A DNA stretch of 64,000 bases from NCBI RefSeq assembly GCF_023715245.1, contig NZ_JAMBNV010000006.1, forward strand, positions 1 through 64,000, given 5' to 3'. Below are positions 20,189 to 30,500 of the stretch, one piece after another; the stretch's first letter is position 1; the number at the start of each line of letters is the position of its first letter. Under the pieces are notes generated by a model, which worked only from the letters and a program-made list of their open reading frames with translations, did not search any database and was not told where the DNA came from. Origin of the DNA: Sporosarcina luteola (lineage in GTDB: Bacteria; Bacillota; Bacilli; Bacillales_A; Planococcaceae). Position numbers and translations under genes: made by a program.

Positions 20189-21172
20189 TCAGGTCTCCTC
20201 GCTAACGATTGTACCTTCCATATAACCCATGATCCAAGATGCAACTTTACCTGCATCATGTATGATTCTTCCCTCTGCAACAGTCGAAAAGTCCCCTAAG
20301 ACGATTGTCGGGACGAGCAATTGCAATGCTTCGATGTCATTTTCTACGGGAAGCTGGATATCTGACGGCGCATCCCCGTTAAATAACGTCTGGAAATCCG
20401 TCTTGTTCAATAACACTGTGTCAATGAATTGACTGCCTGCATGATCATATAACGCCTTTACATGCTCGGATGCCGTGTATTGGTACGTTTCGCCTTCCTG
20501 CGTCGTCAAGTTATTGATGTATACTTTCTTCGCGTTGGATGCAAGGACGGCATTACGGATGTCACTTACAAGTATCGTCGGCAAAATGCTCGTATATAAG
20601 CTCCCAGGTCCAAAAATGATCAAGTCCGCCTCTTTGATGACCTCTACCGTTTCCGGCAAAGGTTCGACCTCTTGGGGAGACACATAGACTTTCCGGATTT
20701 TGCGTCCATACACCGGGATTTTAGACTCACCGGTTACAATTGTGCCATCATCGAGCTCCGCATGCAAGGTGATCTTTTGGTTTGCAGCTGGCAACACTTT
20801 TCCCTTAATATTCAAAACACGACCCATTTTTTCTACAGCGCGTGCAAAATCTCCTGTAATGTCCGTCAGGGCGGCAAGCATGAGGTTGCCTAGGGAGTGC
20901 CCTTTCAAATCGTCCGAGTTGGAAAATCGATATTGGAACATTTTCTCAATCAACGGCTCGACATCTGAAAGCGCTGCCATCACTTGACGGATATCTCCGG
21001 GCGGCGGGATATTGTATTGATCCAACAGCCTTCCGGAGCTGCCTCCGTCGTCCGCGACCGTAACGATCGCGGTGAGATCGACTGGATAGGCCTTTAATCC
21101 CCGAAGCAACGTGGACAATCCGGTCCCGCCGCCAAACACGACAATTTTTTTCTTTTTCCCGGATTGCAGCAT
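20189..21172 (-). CDS. yvcK: gluconeogenesis/cell-shape factor YvcK (MgfK)
   Basis: CofD-like nucleotide-sugar-binding protein needed for growth on gluconeogenic carbon and correct placement of PBP1 in B. subtilis; not an enzyme in known cases. The 327-residue product begins KKKKIVVFGGGTGLSTLLRGLK, then VTVADDGGSSGRLL and PPPGDIRQVMAAL, all family hallmarks, and ILGPGSLYTSILP-like IIFGPGSLYTS. It lies 4 bases after rapZ and upstream of whiA in one transcription unit. Confidence 0.96.
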   Translation of the reverse strand: MLQSGKKKKIVVFGGGTGLSTLLRGLKAYPVDLTAIVTVADDGGSSGRLLDQYNIPPPGDIRQVMAALSDVEPLIEKMFQYRFSNSDDLKGHSLGNLMLAALTDITGDFARAVEKMGRVLNIKGKVLPAANQKITLHAELDDGTIVTGESKIPVYGRKIRKVYVSPQEVEPLPETVEVIKEADLIIFGPGSLYTSILPTILVSDIRNAVLASNAKKVYINNLTTQEGETYQYTASEHVKALYDHAGSQFIDTVLLNKTDFQTLFNGDAPSDIQLPVENDIEALQLLVPTIVLGDFSTVAEGRIIHDAGKVASWIMGYMEGTIVSEET

Positions 21173-21176
21173 AGTG

Positions 21177-22064
21177 TCAACCCTTTCTCTTCTCTACATC
21201 CCGATGGGTAATCAACGTCTTGTACTCTTCTTTAAAACGGTTTCCGAAGTATTCCGCCAGCGACACGGACCGATGTTGGCCGCCCGTGCATCCGAAGGCG
21301 ACAACCACTTGGGATTTTCCTTCATTCTTATATTGAGGAATAATGAATTTGAACAGATCTGTCAATTTTTCGATCAGCACTTGTGTATCATTCCATTTTA
21401 ACACATACTCATATACTTCTTTCTGTAAACCGGTCAACGGTTTCAGGTCTTCGATGTAATAGGGGTTCGGTAAAAAACGAACGTCAAAGACGACGTCAGC
21501 ATCAATCGGCATGCCATGCTTGAAACCGAAAGAAATGAAGTTCAGGGTGAATGAGGTGTCTCCCGTAGAGGAGAATTCCGACATGATCTTTTCCCTTAAC
21601 TCCCTCGGCTTCAATTTGGATGTGTTGTAGATGGAACGGGCACGGCCTCTCAGTTCAGATAAGAGATTCCGTTCCTTGCGGATGCCTGTGAGCGGCAGTC
21701 CGCCTTCTGCAAGTGGATGGGACCTTCTCGTTTCCTTGTACCGCCTGACGAGCGTCTCATCATCTGCATCCAAGAAGAGCAGCTTTGTGGATACGCCTTC
21801 CATTTTCAGCAAGTTATCTAATGCCCCGATTAAGGCGTCAAACAGGTCGCCCCCTCGTGTATCCATGACAGCAGCAATCCGCCTCATCTTGTTTTCGGAT
21901 TTCATCATCAAATCCAGAAAAGTGACGAGCAGCTCAGGAGGCAAATTATCGATGCAATAGAACCCAAGGTCTTCGAAACTCTGCATGGCAACTGTTTTCC
22001 CGGCCCCTGACATACCAGTGATGATAACTAATTCGACATCGCTGTTCGGCAATTCATTCTCCAT
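21177..22064 (-). CDS. rapZ: RNase adapter/P-loop protein RapZ (YvcJ)
   Basis: P-loop protein that binds UDP-GlcNAc or small RNA in enterobacteria; in B. subtilis YvcJ hydrolyses GTP and affects competence. The 295-residue product has Walker A GMSGAGKT (17-24), the conserved [17 protein letters not shown], and the C-terminal [11 protein letters not shown] motif. The ATG shares one base with the stop of the Nudix gene (TAATG), so they are coupled. Confidence 0.96.
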   Translation of the reverse strand: MENELPNSDVELVIITGMSGAGKTVAMQSFEDLGFYCIDNLPPELLVTFLDLMMKSENKMRRIAAVMDTRGGDLFDALIGALDNLLKMEGVSTKLLFLDADDETLVRRYKETRRSHPLAEGGLPLTGIRKERNLLSELRGRARSIYNTSKLKPRELREKIMSEFSSTGDTSFTLNFISFGFKHGMPIDADVVFDVRFLPNPYYIEDLKPLTGLQKEVYEYVLKWNDTQVLIEKLTDLFKFIIPQYKNEGKSQVVVAFGCTGGQHRSVSLAEYFGNRFKEEYKTLITHRDVEKRKG

Positions 22065-22546
22065 TAATCCTGGTCACCTTCCATTGATTTTTGTATGTGT
22101 TCATCCAACAGTTCAAACTCTTCTGTATAATAGAATGTACCATATTGCACGCCCATTTGGGAGACTGCAAATAATAAATTCGTCCGGTCTCCCTCCGCCA
22201 TCGGAAGTGTCTTCAGGCTTTCGACAGGATGCCATTCGAGCAGGCCTTCCCTGTTCGATTCATAAGGCGTACCTAGTAGATCCCGCGCAACGAACGTGTA
22301 CAGCATCCATTCGTTCTGCAATTCTTTTGTTTCTTTATCTACAATCATCATTGTGTAGATGCCTTTAATATGCGGTTGGACGGGGGTTGCTCCGGTTTCT
22401 TCCTCGAACTCCCGGATGGCGGCGTCGTAAATCGATTCACCCGGATCCATCTTGCCACCCGGCGCCACGTACCAGTCCCGTCTCGGTTTTTTCAATAAAA
22501 GCACTTGGTTGTCTTTTACTACTAATAAATTTGCGATTCTCTGCAT
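22064..22546 (-). CDS. yvcI: Nudix hydrolase (YvcI)
   Basis: A 160-residue Nudix enzyme that hydrolyses a nucleoside diphosphate linked to another group. The second of two ATGs fits the GAGGAA ribosome site best. The Nudix box is complete: [23 protein letters not shown] pattern with the REFEEETG end that binds Mg (roughly residues 38-60). In related bacteria the orthologue has been proposed as an 8-oxo-dGTPase-like or RNA-decapping relative; the substrate is not readable. First gene of the rapZ-yvcK-whiA-crh cluster. Confidence 0.93.
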   Translation of the reverse strand: MQRIANLLVVKDNQVLLLKKPRRDWYVAPGGKMDPGESIYDAAIREFEEETGATPVQPHIKGIYTMMIVDKETKELQNEWMLYTFVARDLLGTPYESNREGLLEWHPVESLKTLPMAEGDRTNLLFAVSQMGVQYGTFYYTEEFELLDEHIQKSMEGDQD

Positions 22547-22609
22547 GACCATTTCCTCACTTCTATCAATGCGCTAATTCCCATTATACAATGTTTTGAA
22601 AGCAAACAA

Positions 22610-22655
22610 CAAAAAAAAGAAGACCACCTGCCGTTTGAAGGGCAGATCGTCTTTA
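22610..22655 (-). terminator. terminator downstream of trxB
   Basis: On the minus strand AAGAC.A.CTGCC pairs with GGCAG.T.GTCTT and is followed by eight T residues. It stands between trxB and yvcI. Confidence 0.8.
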
Positions 22656-22765
22656 AAATGTTGCTATATCAAAAAGGGGGGTCAATTGATATTCTTATAA
22701 TAACCTTTTTGTATTGCAGGACGGTTACAGGAAGATTAAGGTTAGATTAATGTTGATACAGATCA

Positions 22766-22887
22766 AGATTTCCGCTACAGGCGGACGCTTTCCGTGGGCG
22801 AGCGGTGAGCTCCCCAGTCGCTGCGCTCCCTGCGGGGTCTCCCCTGTCTCGCTTTCCCACAGGAGTCGCCGCCTTTCGCTTCAATCC
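22766..22887. repeat. dispersed GC-rich repeat, copy 1 (trxB-yvcI gap)
   Basis: About 122 bases, GC-rich compared with its surroundings. Read on the minus strand it runs GGATTGAAGCGAAAGGCGGC, GACTCC..., ...GGAAAGCGTCCGCCTG, and matches 43161-43284 read on the plus strand over its whole length. GGCGG near one end and CCGCC near the other can pair. It contains no open frame. I recall elements of this type scattered in Bacillales intergenic regions. The 390-base gap 22547-22936 otherwise holds only the trxB terminator and the yvcI leader. Confidence 0.75.
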
Positions 22888-22936
22888 ACAAATTATATTG
22901 TAAAAAAGAGATCCCATACAGGATCCCTTTCCATAA

Positions 22937-23890
<954 letters not shown>

Positions 23891-23982
23891 TTATCCTCCT
23901 CCAGTACATATACCACTGTCCAAATCGTATAAGATTCCGTGGAGCCAATCAATATATATGCCTACACGATCATGGGTGGCAC

Positions 23983-25506
23983 TTACACATTGAACTGAGG
24001 CAAAAACTCGATCAGCTCGCTGACATATTTCGTTAATGTCGGCACAGATATGCCGTAATTTGTGGCTATGGATTTTTTTGTGACCCCTTTATATCGGGAA
24101 GATTGGAACATATAATCTGCTGCTGCCGCCAATGCTGCGGGATTCCTGAATGGATAGGAACGCATGAGACCTACTTCACAAAGAGTGAACCACATTTGAA
24201 ATAGATGGGTCCCTTGCCGCTCTAACGGCTTATACTTTTCATAAAGCAATTCCGTCGTTTCCAACGCGCGCATGAAGGAATGATCAAACTCATTTTCCGT
24301 CGTGAATTCATAGTCGAGACTGTGCGCCAAAAACAATTGCTCAATGACACTCAGTTTATCGAGATCGATATACGTAGGATGTGAGATAATCTCCTGTTTA
24401 TGTGCCGATTTCCCTAATAAATAAAACCCTAACAGTCTTTCACTTCTATATTTATTCGTAATTTTGCTTAATAAAAATTCACGGTCCTGTTCATAGGACT
24501 CCGGTTTAGCCGACGGATGCACGTCTTTCCATGGTTCAAAGCCGGCCTTGGTCGGATCCAGTTCAACAAGTTTTGCATACGATTCCTTTGCTGCTTGTTC
24601 CTGGCCTGAAAAATAAGCGGAATGTGCTAGCCAGAAGTAAAAGCCTGCATCCCCTTCAAAGCCCCGTTTTTGCAAACTTCTCAGCCAACCGTACGCTTCC
24701 TTATGCTTGCCGACCAACGCAAATGTAGCCCCTAATTTATAGCGGTGCACAAATTGATAGGGTTTTATTTTCATGAGGAGCTCGAGCATTGCGTCCAAGT
24801 CCTCTTTATCTTTCTCATAATAATAAAAGACGGCGAGATTGCACAATGCATGCAGATTCCCTTTGTCTTTATTAAGCACGTCAGATAGCAATTCCTTTGC
24901 AGGCTCGATTTTGCCGATATAAAAGTAGGCGAGTGCAAGGTTATTATGAGCGGCCCAAAAATCAGGATAATCGACGATGATCGACTCCAAAATTTCTATT
25001 GCCTCTTCAAATCCGCCATCCTCCATCAGTCTTCTTGCTTTCTCCTGAAGAAAATACACTTCACCATCCGGTATTTCCTCTTCACTGAAAAAGCCTTCCT
25101 CCTGCTCTGCAAAATCGATGATTTCCATCGAATCATCGGCCAGAGGTCCATCAGGGGCAAGTGCGATATACTTTTCTGCATAAATCTTCGCATCACGAAG
25201 AAGACCCAGATGAGCATGGACTTCCGCCAAATAAAAGATGATGTCCTCTTCTTCCGGATCAAGGCCATGCGCTGCCGCCAAAATTTCATACGCTTCTTCA
25301 AACATGCCTTCTTCCATGATGAGAATGCCGTATTGCATAAGGATGAGTGGATCATTCGGACTTAGTTCAACCGCCCGTTGCAAGTATCTATGGGCATCAT
25401 CAAAGCGTTCCCGCTGCATAGCTTTAACGCCTTTCTGATAGTAGAATTCACCGTCAGGGATAAAAGAAATGACTTTCTTATCTATGTTCCTATACTTTTT
25501 GTCCAA
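23983..25506 (-). CDS. yvcD: tetratricopeptide-repeat protein with C-terminal HTH-like end (YvcD)
   Basis: A 507-residue soluble protein built of TPR units from about residue 22 to 320 (for example FDDAHRYLQRAVELSPNDPLILMQYG and FWAAHNNLALAYFYIGKIEPAKELL). The last 40 residues, KGVTKKSIATNYGISVPTLTKYV, look like a helix-turn-helix. It starts at TTG with GGAGGAA upstream. It matches the position of yvcD beside trxB. Function unknown; TPR plus HTH suggests a scaffold or regulator, which is inference. Confidence 0.85.
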   Translation of the reverse strand: MDKKYRNIDKKVISFIPDGEFYYQKGVKAMQRERFDDAHRYLQRAVELSPNDPLILMQYGILIMEEGMFEEAYEILAAAHGLDPEEEDIIFYLAEVHAHLGLLRDAKIYAEKYIALAPDGPLADDSMEIIDFAEQEEGFFSEEEIPDGEVYFLQEKARRLMEDGGFEEAIEILESIIVDYPDFWAAHNNLALAYFYIGKIEPAKELLSDVLNKDKGNLHALCNLAVFYYYEKDKEDLDAMLELLMKIKPYQFVHRYKLGATFALVGKHKEAYGWLRSLQKRGFEGDAGFYFWLAHSAYFSGQEQAAKESYAKLVELDPTKAGFEPWKDVHPSAKPESYEQDREFLLSKITNKYRSERLLGFYLLGKSAHKQEIISHPTYIDLDKLSVIEQLFLAHSLDYEFTTENEFDHSFMRALETTELLYEKYKPLERQGTHLFQMWFTLCEVGLMRSYPFRNPAALAAAADYMFQSSRYKGVTKKSIATNYGISVPTLTKYVSELIEFLPQFNV

Positions 25507-25519
25507 TCAAATTCCTCCG

Positions 25520-25551
25520 AAAAAAATTAGAAGGAACGCTTTACACGTTCC
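25520..25551 (-). terminator. terminator of the hprK-lgt-yvoD-ppaX-yvoF unit or just upstream of yvcD
   Basis: GGAACG, a 7-base loop and CGTTCC; on the minus strand TTCTAATTTTTTT follows. It is very close to the yvcD ribosome site. Confidence 0.7.
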
Positions 25552-25556
25552 CCCGA

Positions 25557-25676
25557 TCAATTACGCCTCGGCGTAATTGCGTCCAGATTTTGAATTGCGC
25601 TTGCGCAATTAACTCCCTTCAAAATCTGTGACATCCGCCGGAGGCTTAACTTGCCGAAGCAAGTTAAAAACTTGCT
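25557..25676. repeat. multi-hairpin intergenic element (yvoF-yvcD gap)
   Basis: Several perfect hairpins stand in series: AATTACGCC/GGCGTAATT (25559-25578); CAGATTTTGAA/TTCAAAATCTG (25584-25628) enclosing AATTGCGC/GCGCAATT (25593-25610); AACTTGC/GCAAGTT (25648-25665) followed by another AACTTGC. No open frame is present. The order suggests a structured, repeat-type sequence that I associate with Planococcaceae intergenic regions. In B. subtilis the histidine operon sits at this point of the gene order. Confidence 0.65.
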
Positions 25677-25707
25677 TCATTATATCATAACTTCTAGTTC
25701 CGTCATT

Positions 25708-26247
25708 CTATTTCTTGTCAAAATCCGATTGTTGGGCTGCTCTTCGACGCTCCTCCAATTGTTCGGCAGTGTATATGATCCGTACCGGATTGCCCCCTGC
25801 CATGGCGCCCGCAGGGATATCTCGGTTGACAAGTGAAGCAGCAGATACGATGGCACCATCCCCGATTTCCACGCCGGGAAGGATTGTCGTATTCGCACCT
25901 ATCATCACACGGTCGCCGATGACAACATCGCCGATCCGGTATTCCTCAATCAAATACTCATGAGCGAGGATCGTCGTATTGAATCCGATGATTGAATTGT
26001 TGCCAACCGTAATCCGCTCAGGAAACATCGTATCGGGCATGACCATCAAAGCAAATGAAGTTTTCTCACCTATCTTCATTCCAAGAAACGTCCGATAGAT
26101 GAAATTCTTCAACGGAATGAATGGCGTGTATCGCCCGATTTGTATGAATATGAAGTTCTTCGCTACTTTGAAAAAAGATACTGTTTTATATATATGCCAA
26201 AGGGAGTTCGCATTTCCTCCGGCAGGATATCGCTCCGTCCGTCTCAA
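25708..26247 (-). CDS. yvoF: left-handed beta-helix acetyltransferase (YvoF)
   Basis: A 179-residue hexapeptide-repeat acyltransferase. Residues about 70-160 show the I-G-x-x-x-x repeats (ITVGNNSIIGFNTTIL, VVIGDRVMIGANTTILPGVEIGDGAIVSA) and the usual end GGNPVRIIY. The N terminus RRTERYPAGGNANSLWHIYKTV matches the YvoF group. It starts at TTG inside the ppaX stop (GCTTGA), so translation is coupled. Acceptor substrate unknown. Confidence 0.9.
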   Translation of the reverse strand: MRRTERYPAGGNANSLWHIYKTVSFFKVAKNFIFIQIGRYTPFIPLKNFIYRTFLGMKIGEKTSFALMVMPDTMFPERITVGNNSIIGFNTTILAHEYLIEEYRIGDVVIGDRVMIGANTTILPGVEIGDGAIVSAASLVNRDIPAGAMAGGNPVRIIYTAEQLEERRRAAQQSDFDKK

Positions 26248-26894
26248 GCTTCGACTCCGGCTGTAATCTTCAACAGGTCCGAAATATGTTGCAAAACAAA
26301 ATCTGGTTCCTGCTCACGGATGAACTTCTCGCCTTTTGCCGACCAAGCAACTCCTGCCGTGCGAACTCCGGCATTTTTCCCTCCGAGAATATCGTGGACG
26401 TTATCGCCGATCATCAACGTTTCTGCCGGAATCGAATTCAATCGTTCCATTGCAAGAAGCAACGGTTCCGGATGCGGCTTTGCGTGTTCTACATCATCCA
26501 ATCCTATGACAGTGTCGAACAGATCTTCAGCCTCCATAAGCCGTAAACCTTTCATAATCATATTATTTCTTTTCGTTGATACAATCGCCATTTTAAACCC
26601 TGAACTTTTCAACTGCCGCAATGTTTCGCTCACCCCATCGAATTCAGAGGCGAATGCGTCATGATTAGCAAGGTTCCACGTGCGATATTCAGCGATCAGT
26701 TGTACCGAATTTTCCGGGTCGATACTTTCAAACGTTTCCTTCAGCGTTGGTCCAAGGAAGGGCAGGATGTCTTCCCTATCGTACCTTCCCGGATAATGAG
26801 CGTTCAAAACCGTTTGGAACGTCTGGATGATCAGCTCATTCGTGTCAAGCAAAGTTCCGTCGAAGTCAAATAATAGTGTTGTAATATTATCCAT
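26244..26894 (-). CDS. ppaX: pyrophosphatase PpaX
   Basis: HAD-family phosphatase that hydrolyses the pyrophosphate released when HPr/Crh phosphoserine is dephosphorylated by phosphorolysis. With the ATG at 26894 the product has 216 residues, the usual length. Catalytic Asp10 and Asp12 lie in LLFDFDGTLLDTNE; KMAIVSTKR holds the motif II Thr/Ser region; MIGDNVHDILGGKNAG carries motif III/IV acids. It overlaps yvoD by 8 bases and is in one unit with hprK, consistent with its partner role. Confidence 0.95.
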   Translation of the reverse strand: MDNITTLLFDFDGTLLDTNELIIQTFQTVLNAHYPGRYDREDILPFLGPTLKETFESIDPENSVQLIAEYRTWNLANHDAFASEFDGVSETLRQLKSSGFKMAIVSTKRNNMIMKGLRLMEAEDLFDTVIGLDDVEHAKPHPEPLLLAMERLNSIPAETLMIGDNVHDILGGKNAGVRTAGVAWSAKGEKFIREQEPDFVLQHISDLLKITAGVEA

Positions 26895-27831
26895 TGAGAA
26901 TGGTAACCTCCTTCTCCCTTTTCCGTTCTGCCTGTTTCCAAATGTAAGCGACCGCAATCGTCAACACAAATGCCGTGACGAGACGGATGATTAGCAACGG
27001 CAGGATTGGAATGCCTAAAGGTACGAAAATGAGTGTATCTTCAACGACGGCATGACAGGCAATCAAGAAAATGAAAGCAAGCGTTGCGTCTTTTTTGCTG
27101 ACGCCATCTTCCTGAACCGCTTGGATCATGACGCCTGCACCGTAGGCAAGACCAATGACAAGGCCCGCGACCAGTGTCATCGAGGCGTTCGGCTGTACGC
27201 CGATAACTTTCGTGAACGGCGCCAGTTTTTCCGAAATTTTCTGCAAGTAGTTGCGGTCTTTCAAAAATTGGACGACGATCATAAGCGGAATCACGATAAG
27301 TGCAAGCTGCAATACACCAAACGACGCCTTTTGTAAACCGAGCAATCCGATTTCCAGCCACCCATCCGGAACGGCAGTCACTTCAGGCGCCATGCCATAC
27401 TGTGCAATTTCACTGCCGCCCTTCCAGAACAAATTGATAATGATGCCGGAAAACGCCGCCAAACCGAATCGCACGACGAGCACAATCCATAATTTGACGC
27501 CTACCTTCAAAGCGACTCCCGTCTCAATGAACATATTATGTGCAAAACTGAGCATAACAGCCAAAATGAATACTTCCTTCACCGTCAGCTCAAGTGAGAG
27601 GATTCCTGCGATTCCGGCGTACAAATTCAAAGCATTGCCGAGCACTAAGGGAATTGCGGCTTCCCCGCTCAATCCGAACAATCCCATGAATGGCGAGATC
27701 AATTTGACTAGCCACGGCAAAACAGGTGTATGTTGCAAAATGACTACTAGGACAGTGATCGGGAATATGATTTTCCCTAACGTCCACGTCGTCTTCAATC
27801 CAGCTTTCAACCCATTTCGAAGCGTCTGCAT
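26887..27831 (-). CDS. yvoD: nucleoside-recognition domain membrane protein (YvoD)
   Basis: A 314-residue integral membrane protein with two Gate/nucleoside-recognition segments. About eight hydrophobic helices are visible (first at about 17-35). Motifs such as GEAAIPLVLGNALNLYAGIAGI and AYGAGVMIQAVQEDGVSKKDATL are typical of this family, related to SpmA/SpmB and FeoB gate domains. The transported substrate is unknown. It lies between lgt and ppaX as in B. subtilis. Confidence 0.88.
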   Translation of the reverse strand: MQTLRNGLKAGLKTTWTLGKIIFPITVLVVILQHTPVLPWLVKLISPFMGLFGLSGEAAIPLVLGNALNLYAGIAGILSLELTVKEVFILAVMLSFAHNMFIETGVALKVGVKLWIVLVVRFGLAAFSGIIINLFWKGGSEIAQYGMAPEVTAVPDGWLEIGLLGLQKASFGVLQLALIVIPLMIVVQFLKDRNYLQKISEKLAPFTKVIGVQPNASMTLVAGLVIGLAYGAGVMIQAVQEDGVSKKDATLAFIFLIACHAVVEDTLIFVPLGIPILPLLIIRLVTAFVLTIAVAYIWKQAERKREKEVTILNG

Positions 27832-27846
27832 TTGCCCATCCCTTTT

Positions 27847-28653
27847 CTATTTATCTTGATAGTCCACGTTGACTTTCTTAATAAACCTTCTCCAAATGAA
27901 TAATGTAACTGAAAATACGATTGCGATGATCGACACAATCTGCGCAGCGCGAAGATCGCCGCCGTACAAACTGTCCGTCCTCATTCCTTCAATATAGAAT
28001 CTGCCCATTGAATACCACGTCAGATAGAAGAAGAACATTTCCCCCCGCTTCAATCGGACCCTGCGTAAAAGCAGAATGATAATGAGGCCGACGATATTCC
28101 ATAACGATTCATAGAGGAATGTCGGATGATACGTTACGCCGTTGATCGTCATTTGGTTCATGATCCAATCGGGAATCCACGTGTTTTTCAGAAAAGTTTC
28201 CGATACAGGACCGCCATGCGCTTCCTGATTGATGAAGTTTCCCCATCGCCCGATGATTTGACCGATCAATAAACCCGGAGCAGCAATGTCCACCACTTTC
28301 CAGAATGATACGCCACGGAGTTTTGTGTAAATGTAAGTCGTTAAAAAGGCTCCAATCAACGCTCCATGGATGGCAATGCCACCTTCCCATATTTTGATGG
28401 CATCGATTGGGTTATCTTTATAGGAGTCCCACGTAAATATGACATAGTAGATTCTTGCGCTTATGATGGATAACGGCACCGCCCATATGAGCAGATCCGT
28501 TAAGAAATCCGGATGCATCCCACGATTCACCATTTCTTTTTGTACGACAATGAATGCTAGGATGATGCCGGTTGTGATTAATATTCCATACCACCGTATA
28601 TCTATTGGCCCCAAACTGAAGGCCGTTGGATCAATCGTCAGTAAATCGAACAT
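27847..28653 (-). CDS. lgt: prolipoprotein diacylglyceryl transferase
   Basis: Transfers diacylglycerol from phosphatidylglycerol to the lipobox cysteine of prelipoproteins, the first step in lipoprotein maturation (used by PrsA and the lipoprotein at 42669 here). The 268-residue product has about seven membrane helices, the signature IGRWGNFINQEAHGGP and the conserved RWYG near the N terminus. It lies four bases after hprK and before yvoD. Confidence 0.97.
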   Translation of the reverse strand: MFDLLTIDPTAFSLGPIDIRWYGILITTGIILAFIVVQKEMVNRGMHPDFLTDLLIWAVPLSIISARIYYVIFTWDSYKDNPIDAIKIWEGGIAIHGALIGAFLTTYIYTKLRGVSFWKVVDIAAPGLLIGQIIGRWGNFINQEAHGGPVSETFLKNTWIPDWIMNQMTINGVTYHPTFLYESLWNIVGLIIILLLRRVRLKRGEMFFFYLTWYSMGRFYIEGMRTDSLYGGDLRAAQIVSIIAIVFSVTLFIWRRFIKKVNVDYQDK

Positions 28654-28657
28654 TAGT

Positions 28658-29608
28658 TTACTCTATCCCCTCTACGTCAGAATTCCCTGCATCTTGGCTG
28701 ATCGCCAAATCCAGCTTTTTCGAAAATGTCTCCGCTGCATTAATGCCTAACCTTTTCATCCGATAATCCATGGCAGCCACTTCAATGATGACAGATAAAT
28801 TCCGCCCTGGCCTCACGGGTACAGTAAGCTTCGTCAAGTCCGAATCCATGACTTTCATCTTTTCTTCATCGATGCCTAACCGGTCATACACTTTATCCGG
28901 GTCCCATACTTCCAAATCGATGACCATGAGAATCCTCTTATCATCCTTCACCGCACTTGCACCGAATAACGTCATCATATCAATAATGCCGACACCACGG
29001 ATTTCAAGCATATGGCTCAGAAGCTTCGGCGCATTTCCGATCAAGACGTTCTTCGCTACTTGCCTAATTTCAACAGCATCGTCTGCTACGAGACGATGGC
29101 CGCGTTTCACAAGCTCCAAAGCAGTTTCACTCTTCCCTACACCGCTTTTCCCGGTAATCAAAACACCTATCCCGTACACATCGACAAGCACGCCGTGAAC
29201 TGTCGTCATCGGAGCCAGCTGGCCTTCCAGGAAATTCGTCAACATTCCTGAAAACCGCGTAGTCGGATGCTCGGTCTGCAACACCGCAATTCCCCGTTCT
29301 TCCGCAATTTGCTTAAGTTCAATCGGACATACGATATTATGTGCCAGGATGAAAGCCGGAGTTTCAGACGTGCAGAGGCGATCCATCCGGTTCCACCGTT
29401 CCGCCTCTTCCAATTTGTTGAAAAAGGATATTTCCGTTTTTCCAAGCAGTTGAACCCTTGCCGACGTGTAAAAATCGAAATAGCCAGCCATTTCCAGACC
29501 TGGCCTGGAGATGTCGCTCGTAAGGATATTCCGTTCAATACCTGCCCCGCCTGCAACAATTTCAAGTCCAAAATGAGTTTGAACGTCTTCCACTGTAACA
29601 ACCGACAT
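28658..29608 (-). CDS. hprK: HPr kinase/phosphorylase
   Basis: Bifunctional enzyme that phosphorylates HPr and Crh at the regulatory serine using ATP or pyrophosphate, and reverses it by phosphorolysis. The 316-residue product has Walker A GKSGVGKS (153-160), the conserved [13 protein letters not shown] before it with His138, and the signature [19 protein letters not shown]. The C terminus is complete. It heads the unit with lgt, yvoD, ppaX and yvoF. The substrate Crh is encoded at 18919-19176. Confidence 0.97.
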   Translation of the reverse strand: MSVVTVEDVQTHFGLEIVAGGAGIERNILTSDISRPGLEMAGYFDFYTSARVQLLGKTEISFFNKLEEAERWNRMDRLCTSETPAFILAHNIVCPIELKQIAEERGIAVLQTEHPTTRFSGMLTNFLEGQLAPMTTVHGVLVDVYGIGVLITGKSGVGKSETALELVKRGHRLVADDAVEIRQVAKNVLIGNAPKLLSHMLEIRGVGIIDMMTLFGASAVKDDKRILMVIDLEVWDPDKVYDRLGIDEEKMKVMDSDLTKLTVPVRPGRNLSVIIEVAAMDYRMKRLGINAAETFSKKLDLAISQDAGNSDVEGIE

Positions 29609-29790
29609 TAGCTCGCCGCCTTTCTATGTTGAACTTGTATTCGACCGCTTCACAAAGCGAAAGATTTCTGTCAGTTCAAGTCATCCATAACCTCTATTTT
29701 ACCACGAACAGATTCATTTGAAATGATTTCGTCCGAATTTGTCCACTAATGATGCGAAACAGACTATATAGATGGCGAGGAGGAGATCAG

Positions 29791-30351
29791 ATGGCAACAA
29801 TCATACTTGATGCAGGGCACGGCCCACTTACCCCAGGAAAACGTTCACCTGACGGCAAGCTGTTGGAATACCAGTTCAACTCGGAGTTGGCTGATCGGAT
29901 CAGGCATTATTTGCTTCTGGAAGGGGTCGACGTCTTTTATTCGCATGAAAATAGCCGGGATGTACCATTAACGGAAAGGGCTGCAATTGCAAACAAGTTG
30001 GATGCAGATGCGTTCGTGTCACTCCACGCCAATGCATTCGGCAACAGTTGGAATGAAGCGCAAGGCATCGAAACATATATGTATCCGCAAGCGAGCAAAC
30101 GGACTGCGGCATTGGTTGAACAGGTGCACCACTCGATGATTACCGCTTGCGGACGGAAAGACCGAGGGATGAAACCCGCAAATTTCGCAGTATTGAGGGA
30201 GACGAAAATGCCGGCAGTATTAGTGGAGTGCGGTTTTATGACGAATCGCGAAGAGGCGGGACTATTGCTCTCGAGAGCGTACCGCGTTCAATGTGCAAGA
30301 GCGATCGTCTTCGGTATACTGAATTGGCTTTATCATGAGAACATTACTTAA
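29791..30351 (+). CDS. N-acetylmuramoyl-L-alanine amidase (Amidase_3) without signal peptide
   Basis: Zinc amidase that cuts the bond between MurNAc and L-Ala. The start is the ATG at 29791 with AGGAGGAGAT upstream; 186 residues. The zinc ligands and catalytic acid are visible: His10 (LDAGHG), Glu32 (NSELAD), His79 (SLHANA), Glu146 (VECGF). There is no signal peptide, membrane helix or wall-binding domain, unlike typical secreted autolysins, and phage-like or spore mother-cell use is possible. It stands alone, divergent from hprK. Confidence 0.92.
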   Translation: MATIILDAGHGPLTPGKRSPDGKLLEYQFNSELADRIRHYLLLEGVDVFYSHENSRDVPLTERAAIANKLDADAFVSLHANAFGNSWNEAQGIETYMYPQASKRTAALVEQVHHSMITACGRKDRGMKPANFAVLRETKMPAVLVECGFMTNREEAGLLLSRAYRVQCARAIVFGILNWLYHENIT

Positions 30352-30359
30352 TGGAGATT

Positions 30360-30500
30360 GCTTTGAGCGCGGGATGACTGGCTTTGAGCGCGAAGGGGCT
30401 TGCTTTGAGCGCGGGAGGAATGACTTTGAGCGCGAAGCGGCCTGCTTTGAGCGCGGAATGACTGACTTTGAGCGCGGAGCAGCTTGCTCACAGTGCGAAT
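30360..30500. repeat. 21-bp periodic array downstream of the amidase (array 3)
   Basis: Six perfect cores CTTTGAGCGCG recur every 21 bases from 30361, followed by a seventh degenerate unit (CTCACAGTGCG). The 10-base spacers alternate between two types (GGATGACTGG-like and AAGGGGCTTG-like), giving a 42-bp higher-order period. It begins 9 bases after the amidase stop. The reverse complement CGCGCTCA is shared with array 1. The 30501-30584 stretch holds only the leader of the next gene. Confidence 0.85.

Noticed and set aside
30360..30500. CRISPR array
   Set aside because: Repeats are 11 bases and spacers 10, far from CRISPR sizes; spacers are related to each other and no cas genes are present.
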